From Rhodospirillaceae bacterium (GTDB lineage: Bacteria > Pseudomonadota > Alphaproteobacteria > Thalassobaculales > Thalassobaculaceae): DNA of 64,000 nucleotides. The notes below the pieces were generated by a model. It did not search any database and was not told the DNA's origin. It saw only the letters and a list, made by a program, of their open reading frames with translations. The translations under genes were made by a program, and so were the position numbers. The stretch spans positions 310,001-374,000 of the forward strand of contig JAGYJX010000015.1 of assembly GCA_018401495.1 (NCBI GenBank), read 5' to 3'. This document shows positions 1-9,441 of this stretch, one piece after another (positions within the stretch are counted from its first letter, which is position 1; each line of letters begins with the position of its first letter).

Positions 1-48
1 GCCGCACCGCTCCTACGCACTCCGGCGGGGCCGCTGAAACCCACTGCT

Positions 49-261
49 ATGCGGATATCTGAGCGCCGCAACGGCAGTTCGAGACGATCGGATCCGGCGC
101 GTGGCGCCGGACCCGGATCCCAGGATGCCCGGGCGACCATCATCTCCCTGGCCCTCATCATCCTGTTCGTCCTGGCGGCCGTGCCGCTGCTGAGGGACGG
201 GCGGGTGCTCGACAACCTCGGCGCCGGCTTTCGCAGCCTGGCAGGCGCCAGATCACCATAG
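49..261 (+). CDS. Small putative membrane protein (unknown)
   Basis: A 70-codon frame opens at an ATG and stops 7 bases before the M81 peptidase gene. The first 30 or so residues are basic and rich in Gly, Ser and Arg. One hydrophobic stretch follows at about residues 29-48, then a short polar tail, so the product would be a small single-pass membrane protein. I recognise no family. It could be co-transcribed with the peptidase downstream. There is no convincing ribosome binding site, and chance open frames are common at this G+C content, so the gene may not be real. Confidence 0.3.
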   Translation: MRISERRNGSSRRSDPARGAGPGSQDARATIISLALIILFVLAAVPLLRDGRVLDNLGAGFRSLAGARSP

Positions 262-268
262 GACGGCC

Positions 269-1789
269 ATGGCCCGGATCGCGATCGGCGGATTTCAGCA
301 CGAGACCAACACCTTCGCGCCGACCAAGGCGGGCTACGAGGCGTTCGCCCGCGGCGGCGGCTGGCCGGCGCTGGTCAGCGGCCCGGCGCTGTTCGACGCG
401 GTCGCGGGCATCAACCTGTCGATCGCCGGCTTCATCGAGGCGGCCCGCGCCGCCGGGCACGACCTGGTGCCGACCACCTGGGCGGCGGCGTCGCCATCGG
501 CCGAAGTCACCGATGACGCCTTCGACAGGATCGTCGCGCTGATCATCGACGGGTTGCGGGCGGCGCTGGCGGACGGGCCGCTCGACGCCGTCTACCTGTG
601 CCTGCACGGCGCCATGGTCACCGAGAGCCACGAGGACGGCGAGGGCGAGACCCTGCGCCGGGTGCGCGCGGTGATCGGGTCGGACATCCCGTTGGTGGCC
701 TCCCTCGACCTGCACGGCAACATCACCCGCGCCTGCTTCGACGCGGCGACGATGATGGTGGCCTACAAGACCTATCCGCACATCGACATGGCCGACACCG
801 GCAGGCGGACGGCGGCACTACTCGATAAGATTTTGGTTGAAGGAAAGCCTTTTAAATCATTCCGTCAGTTGGATTTCTTGATTCCCCTTTCCTGGCAGTG
901 CACGATGATGGAGCCGTCGGGGCCGATCTACGACCGGCTGACGGCGCTGGAGACCGGCGGTGTCTGGAGCGCGTCCTATCTGCCGGGTTTCCCGGCCGCC
1001 GACATCGCCGACTGCGGGCCCACGGTCCTCGCCTACGGCACCACCCAGGCCGACGCCGACCGGGCGGCCGACGCGGTGTGCGCCGACGTCGCGGGCCTCG
1101 AGGCGGCGTTTGCCGGCAAGATTTACGATCCCGACGAAGCGGTCGCCGAGGCGCTGCGGCTGTCGGCCGGCGCCAGCCGTCCGGTGGTGATCGCCGATAC
1201 CCAGGACAACCCGGGGGCCGGCGGCAACAGCGACACCACCGGGATGCTGCGGGCCCTGGTAGCGGCCGGGGCCGAGCGCGCCGCCATCGGCCTGATGATC
1301 GACCCGGCGGCGGCCGAGGCGGCCCACGCCGCCGGCGTCGGCGCCAGCATCACCGTCCGGCTCGGGGGGCATTCCGGGATTCCGGGCGACGCGCCGTTCG
1401 AGGCAACTTTCGTGGTCGAGGCGCTGCACGACGGCAACACCACCGGCACCGGCCCGTTCTATCGGAACGCCCGGATGCGGCTCGGTCCGTCCGCCTGCCT
1501 TCGGATCGGCGGCGTGCGGATCGCGCTGGCCTCGCGCAAGGTGCAGATGGCGGATCAGGCGCTGTATCGCTTCGTCGGGATCGAGCCGACCGAGCAGGCG
1601 ATCCTCGTGAACAAGTCGTCTGTCCACTTCCGGGCCGACTTCACCCCGATCGCGCACGCCATCCTGGTCGCCGCGGCACCCGGGCCGATGGTCGCGGATC
1701 CGGCGAAGCTGCCGTGGAGCCGGCTGCGTCCGGGGGTGCGCCTGTCGCCCATGGGGCCGACCTGGAAGGGACGGGCAGGGGCGCTGTAG
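269..1789 (+). CDS. M81 family metallopeptidase (MlrC-like)
   Basis: 506 residues, the usual length for the M81/MlrC family, whose best-known member (microcystinase C) hydrolyses the linear peptide left by microcystin breakdown. Most environmental members have unknown substrates. Family landmarks are the N-terminal HETNTF at residues 11-16, LHGAMV with His at 113, SLDLHGN with Asp147 and His149, and a DTQDNPGAGGNSDTTG loop in the second half. The His and Asp residues are probably metal ligands (family knowledge plus inference). No signal peptide is visible, so the enzyme is probably cytoplasmic. Bases 826-893 are clearly poorer in G+C than the rest of the gene, although the encoded residues still fit the family. 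The natural substrate cannot be told from sequence. Confidence 0.88.
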   Translation: MARIAIGGFQHETNTFAPTKAGYEAFARGGGWPALVSGPALFDAVAGINLSIAGFIEAARAAGHDLVPTTWAAASPSAEVTDDAFDRIVALIIDGLRAALADGPLDAVYLCLHGAMVTESHEDGEGETLRRVRAVIGSDIPLVASLDLHGNITRACFDAATMMVAYKTYPHIDMADTGRRTAALLDKILVEGKPFKSFRQLDFLIPLSWQCTMMEPSGPIYDRLTALETGGVWSASYLPGFPAADIADCGPTVLAYGTTQADADRAADAVCADVAGLEAAFAGKIYDPDEAVAEALRLSAGASRPVVIADTQDNPGAGGNSDTTGMLRALVAAGAERAAIGLMIDPAAAEAAHAAGVGASITVRLGGHSGIPGDAPFEATFVVEALHDGNTTGTGPFYRNARMRLGPSACLRIGGVRIALASRKVQMADQALYRFVGIEPTEQAILVNKSSVHFRADFTPIAHAILVAAAPGPMVADPAKLPWSRLRPGVRLSPMGPTWKGRAGAL

Positions 1790-1816
1790 CCAGAGCCCCG
1801 TTACGTCAGTCTGGCG

Positions 1817-2689
1817 TCAGTCTCGGCCTCGCAGCAGGCGGTCGTCGGGGGCGCCGCGGTTGGGTCGCCCCGGCCAGCGCGGCCGGTCGTCGTCGATCGT
1901 CAGCCAGGACGGTGCGTCGGCGGCGAAGCCGTGGCTGTCGGGCGCCAGGGCGCCCGGGTCATCGAGTCCGGCGAGCGCGACCTCGACCAGGTCCGGCCGG
2001 TCGTTGAAGGCAAAGCCGACTCCGGCGCCACAGATCGGGCAGAAGCGCCGGCTGCCGGCTTCGGAGGCCGCCCAGCCGACGGTCGGGCCGCCGTTGTCGC
2101 GGTAGCGATCGCGGGGCCAGATCGCCCAGGCGAAGGCGAGGCCACCGGTCGCCCGTCGGCAGGTTCGGCAATGGCAGAGTCCCGAGCGCACCGGCGGTCC
2201 GGTGACGGTGTAGCGAACCCCGCCGCAGAGGCAACCACCGGTCAGGTCGGCGTCGTCGGCCAGCGGCGGCGGATCGCAGACCTCCGGCCCGGAGGCGTGG
2301 TCGGCCCGGAACGGAACGTGCGGGTCGACCGACAGCCACGCCACCCGGCTCTCACCGTGGATCTGCAGCATCGGATACCCGGCCTCGATGTCGTCGAGCG
2401 AGCCGACGGCGATGTCGACTTCATCGGGCAGATCGTCGTGGACGAAGGTGAGCTTCGAGCCGCAGACTGCGCAAAAGGTTCGTTCGGCCGAGGCGGTCGA
2501 GCGGACCGTGGCCGGCGCCTCACCGGTCCAGCGGAAGCCGCCCCGCTCCACGGTCACCCACGGCACTTCGATCGCGCCCGAGGCTCTGCGGCAGAGCGAG
2601 CAATGGCAGTGCACCCGGTGCAGCACCGGTGCCTCGGCGACCCACCGGACGCGACCGCACAGGCAGCCGCCGGTCAGAGGCGCGCTCAT
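1817..2689 (-). CDS. Tandem GFA-domain zinc protein
   Basis: 290 residues made of two consecutive GFA (glutathione-dependent formaldehyde-activating-like, Mss4 fold) domains. Each begins with LTGGCLCG, followed by a CHC..CRR segment and a CxxCG pair (CAVCGS in the first, CPICGA in the second), the usual zinc ligands. The second copy starts near residue 155. The family name comes from Gfa, but most members have no proven glutathione-formaldehyde activity. The ATG at 2689 overlaps the xthA stop by four bases (ATGA), so translation is probably coupled. A longer frame runs into xthA but its extra N-terminus is antisense-like and not credible. Single GFA domains are common. The internal duplication is less usual. 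Confidence 0.85.
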   Translation of the reverse strand: MSAPLTGGCLCGRVRWVAEAPVLHRVHCHCSLCRRASGAIEVPWVTVERGGFRWTGEAPATVRSTASAERTFCAVCGSKLTFVHDDLPDEVDIAVGSLDDIEAGYPMLQIHGESRVAWLSVDPHVPFRADHASGPEVCDPPPLADDADLTGGCLCGGVRYTVTGPPVRSGLCHCRTCRRATGGLAFAWAIWPRDRYRDNGGPTVGWAASEAGSRRFCPICGAGVGFAFNDRPDLVEVALAGLDDPGALAPDSHGFAADAPSWLTIDDDRPRWPGRPNRGAPDDRLLRGRD

Positions 2690-3471
2690 GCCGGGTCCCG
2701 AAGCTCGCACCACACCGGGGTGTGGTCGCTGGCCTTGGGCTTGCCACGGGGGCCGGTGTCGATGCCGGCGGTGACCAGACGGTCGGCCGCGACCGGGGAC
2801 AGCAGCAGGTGGTCGATCCGGATGCCGTGGTCGCGCTGCCAGGCACCGCCCTGGTAGTCCCAGAACGTGTACCTGTGCGGGCTCGGATCCACGGCACGGA
2901 ACGCGTCGGTGTAGCCGAGCCACAGGATTTCACGGAACGCCGCCCGGGTCTCCGGCTGAAACAGCGCGTCGCCGGCCCATGCAGCCGGGTTGTGGACGTC
3001 GTCGTTGGTCGGGATCACGTTGTAGTCGCCGCCCAGCACCACGGGACCCCCGGTCGCCAGCAACTCGGCAGCCCGCGCCTTCAGGCGCTTCATCCAGTTC
3101 AGCTTGTAGGGAAACTTCTCGGTGGCGACCGGGTTGCCGTTCGGCAGGTAGATGGTGGCGACCCGGATGTTTCCGGCCACCGTCGCTTCGAGGTAGCGGG
3201 CGTGCTCGTCGCTGTCGTCGCCGGCCAGGCGGGCTTGCGCGTCCTCCAGGCCCACCCTGGAGAGGATGGCGACGCCGTTGTAGCTCTTCTGGCCATGGAC
3301 GGCGCACCGGTAGCCGAGGGCCTCGAGATCAAGCCGCGGAAAGCCGTCGTCGACGGTCTTGATCTCCTGCAGGAGAACGACGTCGGGCGCCGCGTCCCGC
3401 AGCCATTCGAGCACGTTGTCGAGTCGGGCCTTGATGGAGTTGACGTTCCAGGTGGCGATCTTCACGGGCAC
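2686..3471 (-). CDS. xthA: Exodeoxyribonuclease III
   Basis: 261 residues of the exonuclease/endonuclease/phosphatase family. It should cut the DNA backbone 5' of abasic sites and remove 3'-blocking groups in base excision repair. It starts MPVKIATWNVNSIKAR with the metal-site Asn, and keeps LLQEIKT with the catalytic Glu, GGDYNVIP, the RIDHLLLS Asp and a C-terminal SDHTPV His. All expected active-site residues are present. It lies 72 bases downstream of erpA on the same strand and overlaps the GFA gene, so the three genes probably form one transcript. The erpA-xth pairing is common in alphaproteobacteria. Confidence 0.95.
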   Translation of the reverse strand: MPVKIATWNVNSIKARLDNVLEWLRDAAPDVVLLQEIKTVDDGFPRLDLEALGYRCAVHGQKSYNGVAILSRVGLEDAQARLAGDDSDEHARYLEATVAGNIRVATIYLPNGNPVATEKFPYKLNWMKRLKARAAELLATGGPVVLGGDYNVIPTNDDVHNPAAWAGDALFQPETRAAFREILWLGYTDAFRAVDPSPHRYTFWDYQGGAWQRDHGIRIDHLLLSPVAADRLVTAGIDTGPRGKPKASDHTPVWCELRDPA

Positions 3472-3543
3472 GGCCTCTGCGCTGGGGCGCGCATGGTGCC
3501 ACGCTGTCGCCTTCGGTCAACCGTCGCGGGATCGGGCTTGCGG

Positions 3544-3900
3544 TCACCCGATGGCGAACGACGTCCCGCAGCCGCAGGACGCGGTGGCGTTCGGGTTCTC
3601 GACCGCAAAGTAGGAGCCGATCAGCTCATCCTTGTAGTCGAGCTGGGCCCCGGACAGCAGATCCAGGGACACGTCGTCGACCACCACCTTCACGCCGTCA
3701 CGCTCGAAAACGTGGTCGTCGTCGTTGACCGAGCGGTCGAACTCGAACTTGTACTGGAAGCCCGAGCAGCCGCCGCCGAGAACGGCGACCCGCATCATCG
3801 GTGCGCCCTCGGCCTGTTCTTCCAGGCTGAGCGCGGCAATGCGCCGCGCCGCGCTCTCGGTCACGGCGAACCGGCGTTCCGGAGATCCTGCGTCAGGCAT
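3544..3900 (-). CDS. erpA: Iron-sulfur cluster insertion protein ErpA
   Basis: 118-residue A-type Fe-S carrier of the HesB/IscA family. It should bind a cluster or iron and pass clusters to apo-enzymes. The three expected cysteines are present: one in GGGCSGFQY and two in the C-terminal SCGCGTSF. The ErpA call rather than IscA/SufA rests on the overall sequence and its position beside xthA outside an isc or suf operon, so the paralogue assignment is inference. An AAAGGAG Shine-Dalgarno lies just before the start, and a good promoter is visible upstream. Confidence 0.9.
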   Translation of the reverse strand: MPDAGSPERRFAVTESAARRIAALSLEEQAEGAPMMRVAVLGGGCSGFQYKFEFDRSVNDDDHVFERDGVKVVVDDVSLDLLSGAQLDYKDELIGSYFAVENPNATASCGCGTSFAIG

Positions 3901-3938
3901 GGCCGCGCTCCGCTCCTTTGTGTCTCGCTAAGCTACAG

Positions 3939-3967
3939 CATATAGGCCCGGCGGTGGCTTGCTTCAA
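3939..3967 (-). promoter_or_regulatory. Promoter for erpA-xthA-GFA
   Basis: Read on the minus strand, TTGAAG and TATATG are separated by 17 bases, a good sigma-70 pattern about 40 bases ahead of the erpA start. The call rests on pattern only. The 238-base gap up to argS holds no recognisable gene. Confidence 0.6.
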
Positions 3968-4137
3968 CGCGGTTTGACGTTGCCGTCATCGGGGCGAGCG
4001 GCTAGGGTCCGCGCGCTTTCCGCCGCCCGCAGGGCGCACGCGTTCGATCGCAGATGCTGCTGCGGGCCGGGTCGTGTCGCTGCCGACGCTTCTGACGGGA
4101 CAGGCTTGCGCCACCGTGGTAGGATTGCCGCACTACG

Positions 4138-5891
4138 ATGAACGTATTCAATCAGTTCCGTGAAAAGATTCAGTCCGCGCTCGAAGAGCTGGCGCGGCGC
4201 CAGGGCTGGCCGGAGGGGCTGCCGTTCGACCGCGTGACGGTCGAGCCGCCGCGCGACTCGAGCCATGGCGACATCGCGACCAACGCGGCGATGCTGCTGG
4301 CGAAGCCGATCGGCAGCAACCCGCGCGCCATCGCCGGGCCGCTGGCCGAGGCGTTGTCGGCGCTGGACGAGGTCGAGTCGGCCGAGGTCGCCGGCCCCGG
4401 TTTCATCAACCTTCGCCTCGCGCCGTCGGTGTGGCTGGCCGAACTCGGCGCCATCCTGCGGGCCGGCACCGCTTACGGCGCCTCGACCACGGGGCAGGGC
4501 CGGCGGGTCAACGTCGAGTACGTCTCGGCCAACCCGACCGGGCCGCTGCACGCGGCGCACGCCCGCGGCGCGGTGTTCGGCGATGCCCTCGCCACGCTGC
4601 TGGAGAAGGCGGGCTTCACGGTCACGCGCGAGTACTACATCAACGACGCCGGCGCGCAGGTGGAAACCCTCGCGCGCTCGGCCCACCTCCGCTACCGCGA
4701 GGCGCTGGGCGAGGACGTCACGATCCCGGAGGCCACTATCCCGGCGAGTACCTCAAGGAGGTCGGCCAGGCGATAGCCGACAGCGACGGCGATCGCTGGG
4801 TGGGACGGCCGGAGGCCGAGTGGCTCGAGGTGTTCCGCGCCCGCGCGGTCGAGTTGATGGTGCTCGACATCAAGCGCGACCTGCTGGGAATGGGCATCCG
4901 TTTCGACACCTTCTCCTCGGAGCGCGCCCTGGTCGAGGCGGGCGCCGTGCAGCGCGTTCTCGAAACCCTGCAGGCCCGCGGGCTGGTCTACACAGGGATA
5001 CTGGAACCACCGAAGGGCAAGACGCCCGAGGACTGGGAGCCGCGGCCGCAGCTGCTGTTCAAGGCCAGCGAGTTCGGCGACGACGTTGATCGACCGTTGC
5101 AGAAATCCGACGGGTCCTGGACCTACTTCGCCAACGACATTGCGTATCATCACGACAAGTTCCTGCGCGGCTCGCCGGAATTGATCGACGTGCTGGGGGC
5201 CGATCACGGCGGCTACGTCAAGCGCATGAAGGCGGCGGTGACCGCGATCACCGGCGGCGAGGGCAGCCTGGACGTCAAGATGTGCCAACTCGTCAGCCTG
5301 TTCGACGGTGGCAAGCCGGTGCGGATGTCGAAGCGCGCCGGGACCTTCGTGACCCTGCGCGACGTGGTCGAGGCGGTCGGTCCGGACGTCGTCCGCTTCA
5401 TCATGTTGACCCGCCGCAACGACCAGACGCTCGAGTTCGACTACCAGAAGGTCCGCGAGCACAGCCGCGACAACCCGGTCTTCTACGTGCAGTACGCCCA
5501 CGCCCGGGCCACGTCCGTGCTGCGTCACGCCGCCGAGGCGCTGCCCGACCGCGACCTCTCCGACGCCGCGCTGTCGGCGGTGCCGCTGGGGTCCCTGGGC
5601 GATCCGGACGAACTCGGCCTCGTGAAGGTCCTGGCCGGCTGGCCCCGGCTGGTGGAGAGCGCGGCGGATGCGCACGAGCCGCACCGTGTGGCATTCTATC
5701 TCGGCGAGGTGGCGGCCGCCTTCCACGGGCTGTGGAACAAGGGCAAGGACGACGCCCGGCTCCGGTTCATACTGCCGGATGATGCGGAGACCACCCTGGC
5801 CCGGATGGCGCTGGTGCGGGCGACCGCGACGGTGATCGCGTCGGGCCTGGCGGTGATGGGCGTGCAGCCGGTCGAGGAGCTTCGGGAATGA
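4138..5891 (+). CDS. argS: Arginyl-tRNA synthetase (frame broken once)
   Basis: Class I synthetase that charges tRNA-Arg. The N-terminal Arg-tRNA synthetase domain begins at the ATG at 4138. The HIGH-type signature is the HAAH in [13 protein letters not shown], and the KMSKS equivalent is RMSKRAG. The DALR anticodon-binding domain with its WNKGKDD stretch closes the protein. The frame breaks at about 4731-4734: VTIPE is in the first frame and [12 protein letters not shown] in the next. One missing base, probably a G, would restore 584 residues, the normal length. As argS is essential in nearly all bacteria, a sequencing error is the likeliest cause. The stop overlaps the SPOR gene start (ATGA). 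A dgt gene, often found just upstream in relatives, is absent. Confidence 0.93.
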
Positions 5892-6903
5892 GCGACGGGC
5901 GGGACGACGATCTCTACGCCGACCGCGCCTACCGCCCCGGTCCGCCGCCGGAACTGCGCGAGCCACCGCGTCGGCGCTCGCGGGCGCTTGGCGTTTTCGT
6001 CGCCACCTTCGCGCTCGCCGCGTTCGCCGGCGTCGTCTGGTACGCCTACGACCAGGGTCTTCGGCGGGGAACCGAGACGACGGCGCCGCTGATCAAGGCC
6101 GACGCGCGTCCAACCAAGGTCCGGCCGGAGCAGCCGGGTGGCCTCCAGGTACCCAACCAGGACAAGCTGGTCTACGAAGCCATGCGCCCCGGTGAGACCA
6201 GCGGGGCAGCGCGGGTCGAGCGCCTCCTGCCGCCACCGGAGCGACCGGTGGCGCCGCCGGCTCCGCCACCGCCGCCACCGATCGTCGAGTTGTCACCGTC
6301 GGCTCAGGTCCCGGTACCGCCGCTGCCGGAGCCTCAGCCGCCAGCAGCACCCTCGGAGTCAGGGATTCCGCCCGCCCGGGTCGTGGTGCCGGCGCCGGCA
6401 CCGCAGATCCCGACGCCCCAGGACACCGCCCCTCCGCCGGCCCGCGCCGAGACCGCTCCGACACCGCCGCCGTTCGTGGCACCACCACCGGCGCCAGCCG
6501 CGTCCCGCCACCGCCGGCATCGACACCGCCGCCAGCGCCCCTGGCCACGTCGCCGGCTCCGGCTGCGGCGCCCGCGCCTGCACCGGTTCCAGCCTCGCCA
6601 CCGCCGGCTGCGGCAGCTCCGGCCCCACAGTCCGCAGCGGTAACGCTGACCGCCGGAAACTTCCGGATCCAGCTCGGAGCGCTGCGCGAGGAGGCTGCCG
6701 CCGAGGCCGAATGGGCCAGGCTGAAGCGCCGCCACCCGGACCAGCTGGGCGGCCTCGACCGCCGGATCCAGAGGGTCGACCTCGGCCCCGGCAAAGGCGT
6801 CTTCTTCCGGATCCAGTCGAGCCCGGTGTCGGAGACCTCCGCGGTCGCGATCTGCGACGGCCTGAAGGCCAAGGCTCAGCCTTGCATCGTGGTGCGTCCC
6901 TGA
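5888..6903 (+). CDS. SPOR-domain cell-envelope protein (frame broken once)
   Basis: A bitopic protein: basic cytoplasmic N-terminus, one membrane segment (about residues 35-55), a long Pro/Ala-rich periplasmic linker, and a C-terminal SPOR domain starting [11 protein letters not shown] and ending with the stop at 6903. SPOR domains bind denuded glycan strands at division sites, so a role in septal wall synthesis or remodelling is inferred. The linker and SPOR domain lie in different frames. One missing base near 6500, in a repetitive Pro/Ala stretch, rejoins them into about 338 residues. It sits between argS and nagZ with overlapping or abutting ends, an arrangement conserved in alphaproteobacteria. 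Confidence 0.85.
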
Positions 6904-7932
6904 ATGACCAGTGCGGCCATCCTGGGGTGTGCCGGGCTTCGGCTCGCCGCCGATGAGGCGGCGTTCTTCCGGGAACTCGACCCCTACGGCTTCATCCTGT
7001 TCAAGCGCAACGTCGACTCACCCGAGCAGGTGCGGGCGCTGACCGCGGCGTTGCGCGAGTGCGTCGGCCGCGATGCTCCGGTGCTGGTCGACCAGGAGGG
7101 TGGGCGGGTGCAGCGCCTCGCGGAGCCACGGTGGCGCCGCTACCCGCCGGCCGAGACGTTCGCGCGCCTCGCCGCCGTCAACCCGGCGGCGGCGGCGGAG
7201 GCGCTGCGACTGTCGGCCTCGCTGATGGCGAACGACCTGGCGGAACTCGGGATCGACGTCGACTGCGTCCCGCTGGCCGACGTGCGCCAGCCGGGCGCCC
7301 ACGACGTGATCGGCGACCGGGCGTTCGGCGAGGATCCCGCGACCGTGGCGCGCCTCGCGCGGGTCCAGGCGGACGCGATCGCCGCGGCCGGCGTGACCGG
7401 CGTGCTCAAGCACCTGCCGGGACACGGCCGCTCGATGGTCGACAGCCACGCCGAGCTTCCCAGGGTCGACGCCGACCGGGCGACGCTCGAGGCCGTCGAT
7501 TTCGCGCCTTTCGCGGCGCTGGCGGATGTCGTGCCCTACGGCATGACCGGTCACCTGCTGTTCCCGGCGCTCGATCCGGAACGGCCCTCGACCCTGTCGC
7601 CAATCGTGATCGCCGAGGTGATCCGTGGTTTCATCGGGTTCGATGGGCTGCTGATGTCGGACGATCTCTCCATGGCGGCGCTCGGCGGGCCGATCGGCGC
7701 CCGCGCCTCCGCCTCGCTGAAGGCCGGCTGCGACGTGGTCCTGCACTGCAACGGCCGGATGGACGAGATGACCGCGATCGCCGCCGAGATCACCGAACTC
7801 GCCGGTGTGTCGGCCATGCGAGCCGCCCGCGCCGACGCCGAACGCCGCCGCAACAGCGCCAGGCGAATCGCGCCGCCCGCCGACGCCCCCCAGTGGCTCG
7901 CCGAGCTGCTGTCCGGGCTCGGAACAGCCTGA
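6904..7932 (+). CDS. nagZ: Beta-N-acetylhexosaminidase
   Basis: 342-residue glycoside hydrolase family 3 enzyme that removes GlcNAc from anhydro-muropeptides during cytoplasmic peptidoglycan recycling. The diagnostic KHLPGHG followed by DSH (the flexible loop with the general acid/base His and its Asp partner) is present, as are VDQEGGRVQRL near the N-terminus and the MSDDLSM segment holding the catalytic Asp. There is no signal peptide, as expected for NagZ. The start directly abuts the SPOR gene stop and the end overlaps the site-2 protease start by one base, so this is an operon. In relatives NagZ products can also signal beta-lactamase induction, but nothing here shows that. Confidence 0.95.
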   Translation: MTSAAILGCAGLRLAADEAAFFRELDPYGFILFKRNVDSPEQVRALTAALRECVGRDAPVLVDQEGGRVQRLAEPRWRRYPPAETFARLAAVNPAAAAEALRLSASLMANDLAELGIDVDCVPLADVRQPGAHDVIGDRAFGEDPATVARLARVQADAIAAAGVTGVLKHLPGHGRSMVDSHAELPRVDADRATLEAVDFAPFAALADVVPYGMTGHLLFPALDPERPSTLSPIVIAEVIRGFIGFDGLLMSDDLSMAALGGPIGARASASLKAGCDVVLHCNGRMDEMTAIAAEITELAGVSAMRAARADAERRRNSARRIAPPADAPQWLAELLSGLGTA

Positions 7933-8624
7933 TGGACGCGGAATACTTCGCCGGCCTGATTCAGGGCGCGACCGTTTGGATCCTGCCGGTGGTGCTGGCC
8001 ATCACCCTGCACGAGGCTGCGCATGGCTGGGCAGCGTCGAAGCTTGGCGACCCTACCGCCCGGCTGATGGGCCGGGTCACGCTCAACCCGCTGCCGCACA
8101 TCGATGTTTTCGGCACCCTGATCCTCCCGGCGCTGCTGCTGATCATGGAGGCGCCGTTCCTGTTCGGCTACGCCAAGCCGGTGCCGGTCAATTTCTCCCG
8201 CCTGAACAACCCGCGCCGCGACATGGCGCTGGTCGCCCTGGCGGGCCCGGCGTCGAACCTGCTGCTGGCGACGATCGCGGCGCTGCTCTTCCACGCCGTC
8301 CATCTGGCGCCGAGCGCCGCCGAGGACTGGCTGGTGGAGAACCTGCGCAACCTGTTCCTCCTCAACCTGGTGCTGGCGGTGTTCAACATGCTGCCGATTC
8401 CGCCCCTCGATGGCGGGCGGGTGCTGGTGTCGCTGCTGCCGGACGCCCTGGCGTGGCGGGTGGCGAAGCTGGAACGGGCGGGACTGCTGCTGGTCATCCT
8501 GGTGCTGTTCCTGGTGCCCTTCTTGGCAGCACAGGTCGGGGTTACACTCGACGTGGCGCGCGTGCTGATCTGGGGGCCGGTCGACACGCTCGCCTCGGTG
8601 ATCATGGCGGTCACCGGTCACTGA
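7932..8624 (+). CDS. Site-2 protease family zinc metallopeptidase (M50)
   Basis: 230-residue integral membrane protease. Helix one carries HEAAHG, the HExxH zinc site, and a later helix carries PPLDGG with the third ligand Asp. Four to six hydrophobic segments are visible. There are no PDZ or CBS domains, so this is the short SpoIVFB/rhizobial type rather than RseP. Such proteases cut membrane-embedded substrates, but the target cannot be told here. The ATG lies inside the nagZ stop (TGATG), so translation is coupled. The neighbouring cell-wall and ScpAB genes reflect conserved synteny rather than a known functional link. Confidence 0.92.
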   Translation: MDAEYFAGLIQGATVWILPVVLAITLHEAAHGWAASKLGDPTARLMGRVTLNPLPHIDVFGTLILPALLLIMEAPFLFGYAKPVPVNFSRLNNPRRDMALVALAGPASNLLLATIAALLFHAVHLAPSAAEDWLVENLRNLFLLNLVLAVFNMLPIPPLDGGRVLVSLLPDALAWRVAKLERAGLLLVILVLFLVPFLAAQVGVTLDVARVLIWGPVDTLASVIMAVTGH

Positions 8625-8639
8625 GCCGCGGACGGAGCC

Positions 8640-9441
8640 TTGGCGATCCACGATTCGTTCGAGAGCCCGCAGCCGGAGTACCGGCGGCGCGAGCCGGTGC
8701 AGCTGTCGCTGTTCCTCAACCTCGACGGCTTCGAGGGACCGATCGACGTGCTGTTGACCCTGGCGCGCGACCAGAAGGTCGACCTCACGCAGATCTCGAT
8801 CCTGCAACTGGCCGAGCAGTACCTGGTGTTCATCCGGGAGGCGCAGGTTCTCAACCTCGAGCTGGCGGCCGACTACCTGGTGATGGCGGCCTGGCTCGCC
8901 TACCTGAAGTCCCGCCTGCTGCTGCCCGCCGACGCGACCGAGGACGAGGAGCAGGATCCGGCCGCGCTCGCCGAGGCGCTGCGCTTCCAGCTTCAGCGGC
9001 TTGAGGCGATGCAGGATGCCGGTCGCCGGCTGATGGCGTTGCCGCAACTCGGGGCCGATGTGTTCGCCCGCGGGTCGCCCGAGAACCTGTCGGCACGATT
9101 CCGCTCGGTCTACGACGTGACCCTCTACGACCTGTTGCGCGCCTACGGCGACCACAAGGTCCGCGAGCAGGGCCAGACGCTGACGATCGCGGCCACCGAG
9201 CTGTACGCCGTCGAGGACGCCATCGAGCGGCTGCGCGCCCTGGTCGGGAAGGTTCCGGAGTGGCGCACCCTGTTCAGCTTTCTGCCCGGAGTTCCTGAAG
9301 GGCTCGCTGCTCCTGCGATCGGCGGTGGCCTCGACCTTCGTCGCCAGCCTTCAACTGGTGAAGGACGGTCAGGCGCAGATCCGTCAGGACGGGACCTTCG
9401 GGCCGATCTGGCTGCGCTCGCACACCGGGAACCAGCCATGA
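8640..9441 (+). CDS. scpA: Segregation and condensation protein A (frame broken once)
   Basis: Kleisin subunit of the SMC-ScpAB condensin complex. The N-terminal part matches ScpA: FEGPIDVLLTLARDQKVDL, then AADYLVMAAWLAYLKSR. The winged-helix C-terminus (LRSAVASTFVASLQL, DGTFGPIWLRS) lies in a different frame. One extra G at about 9288-9289 explains the break; removing it gives FLPEFLKGS and a 266-residue protein. The start is taken as the TTG at 8640, which gives the usual short pre-domain N-terminus. The end overlaps the scpB ATG by four bases. As it stands, the open frame runs on into scpB and looks like an ScpA-ScpB fusion, which is an artefact of the break. Confidence 0.9.

Noticed and set aside
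6240..6650. Pro/Ala-rich repetitive DNA in the SPOR gene as a mobile repeat
   Set aside because: It encodes the usual disordered periplasmic linker of such proteins and has no repeat boundaries.
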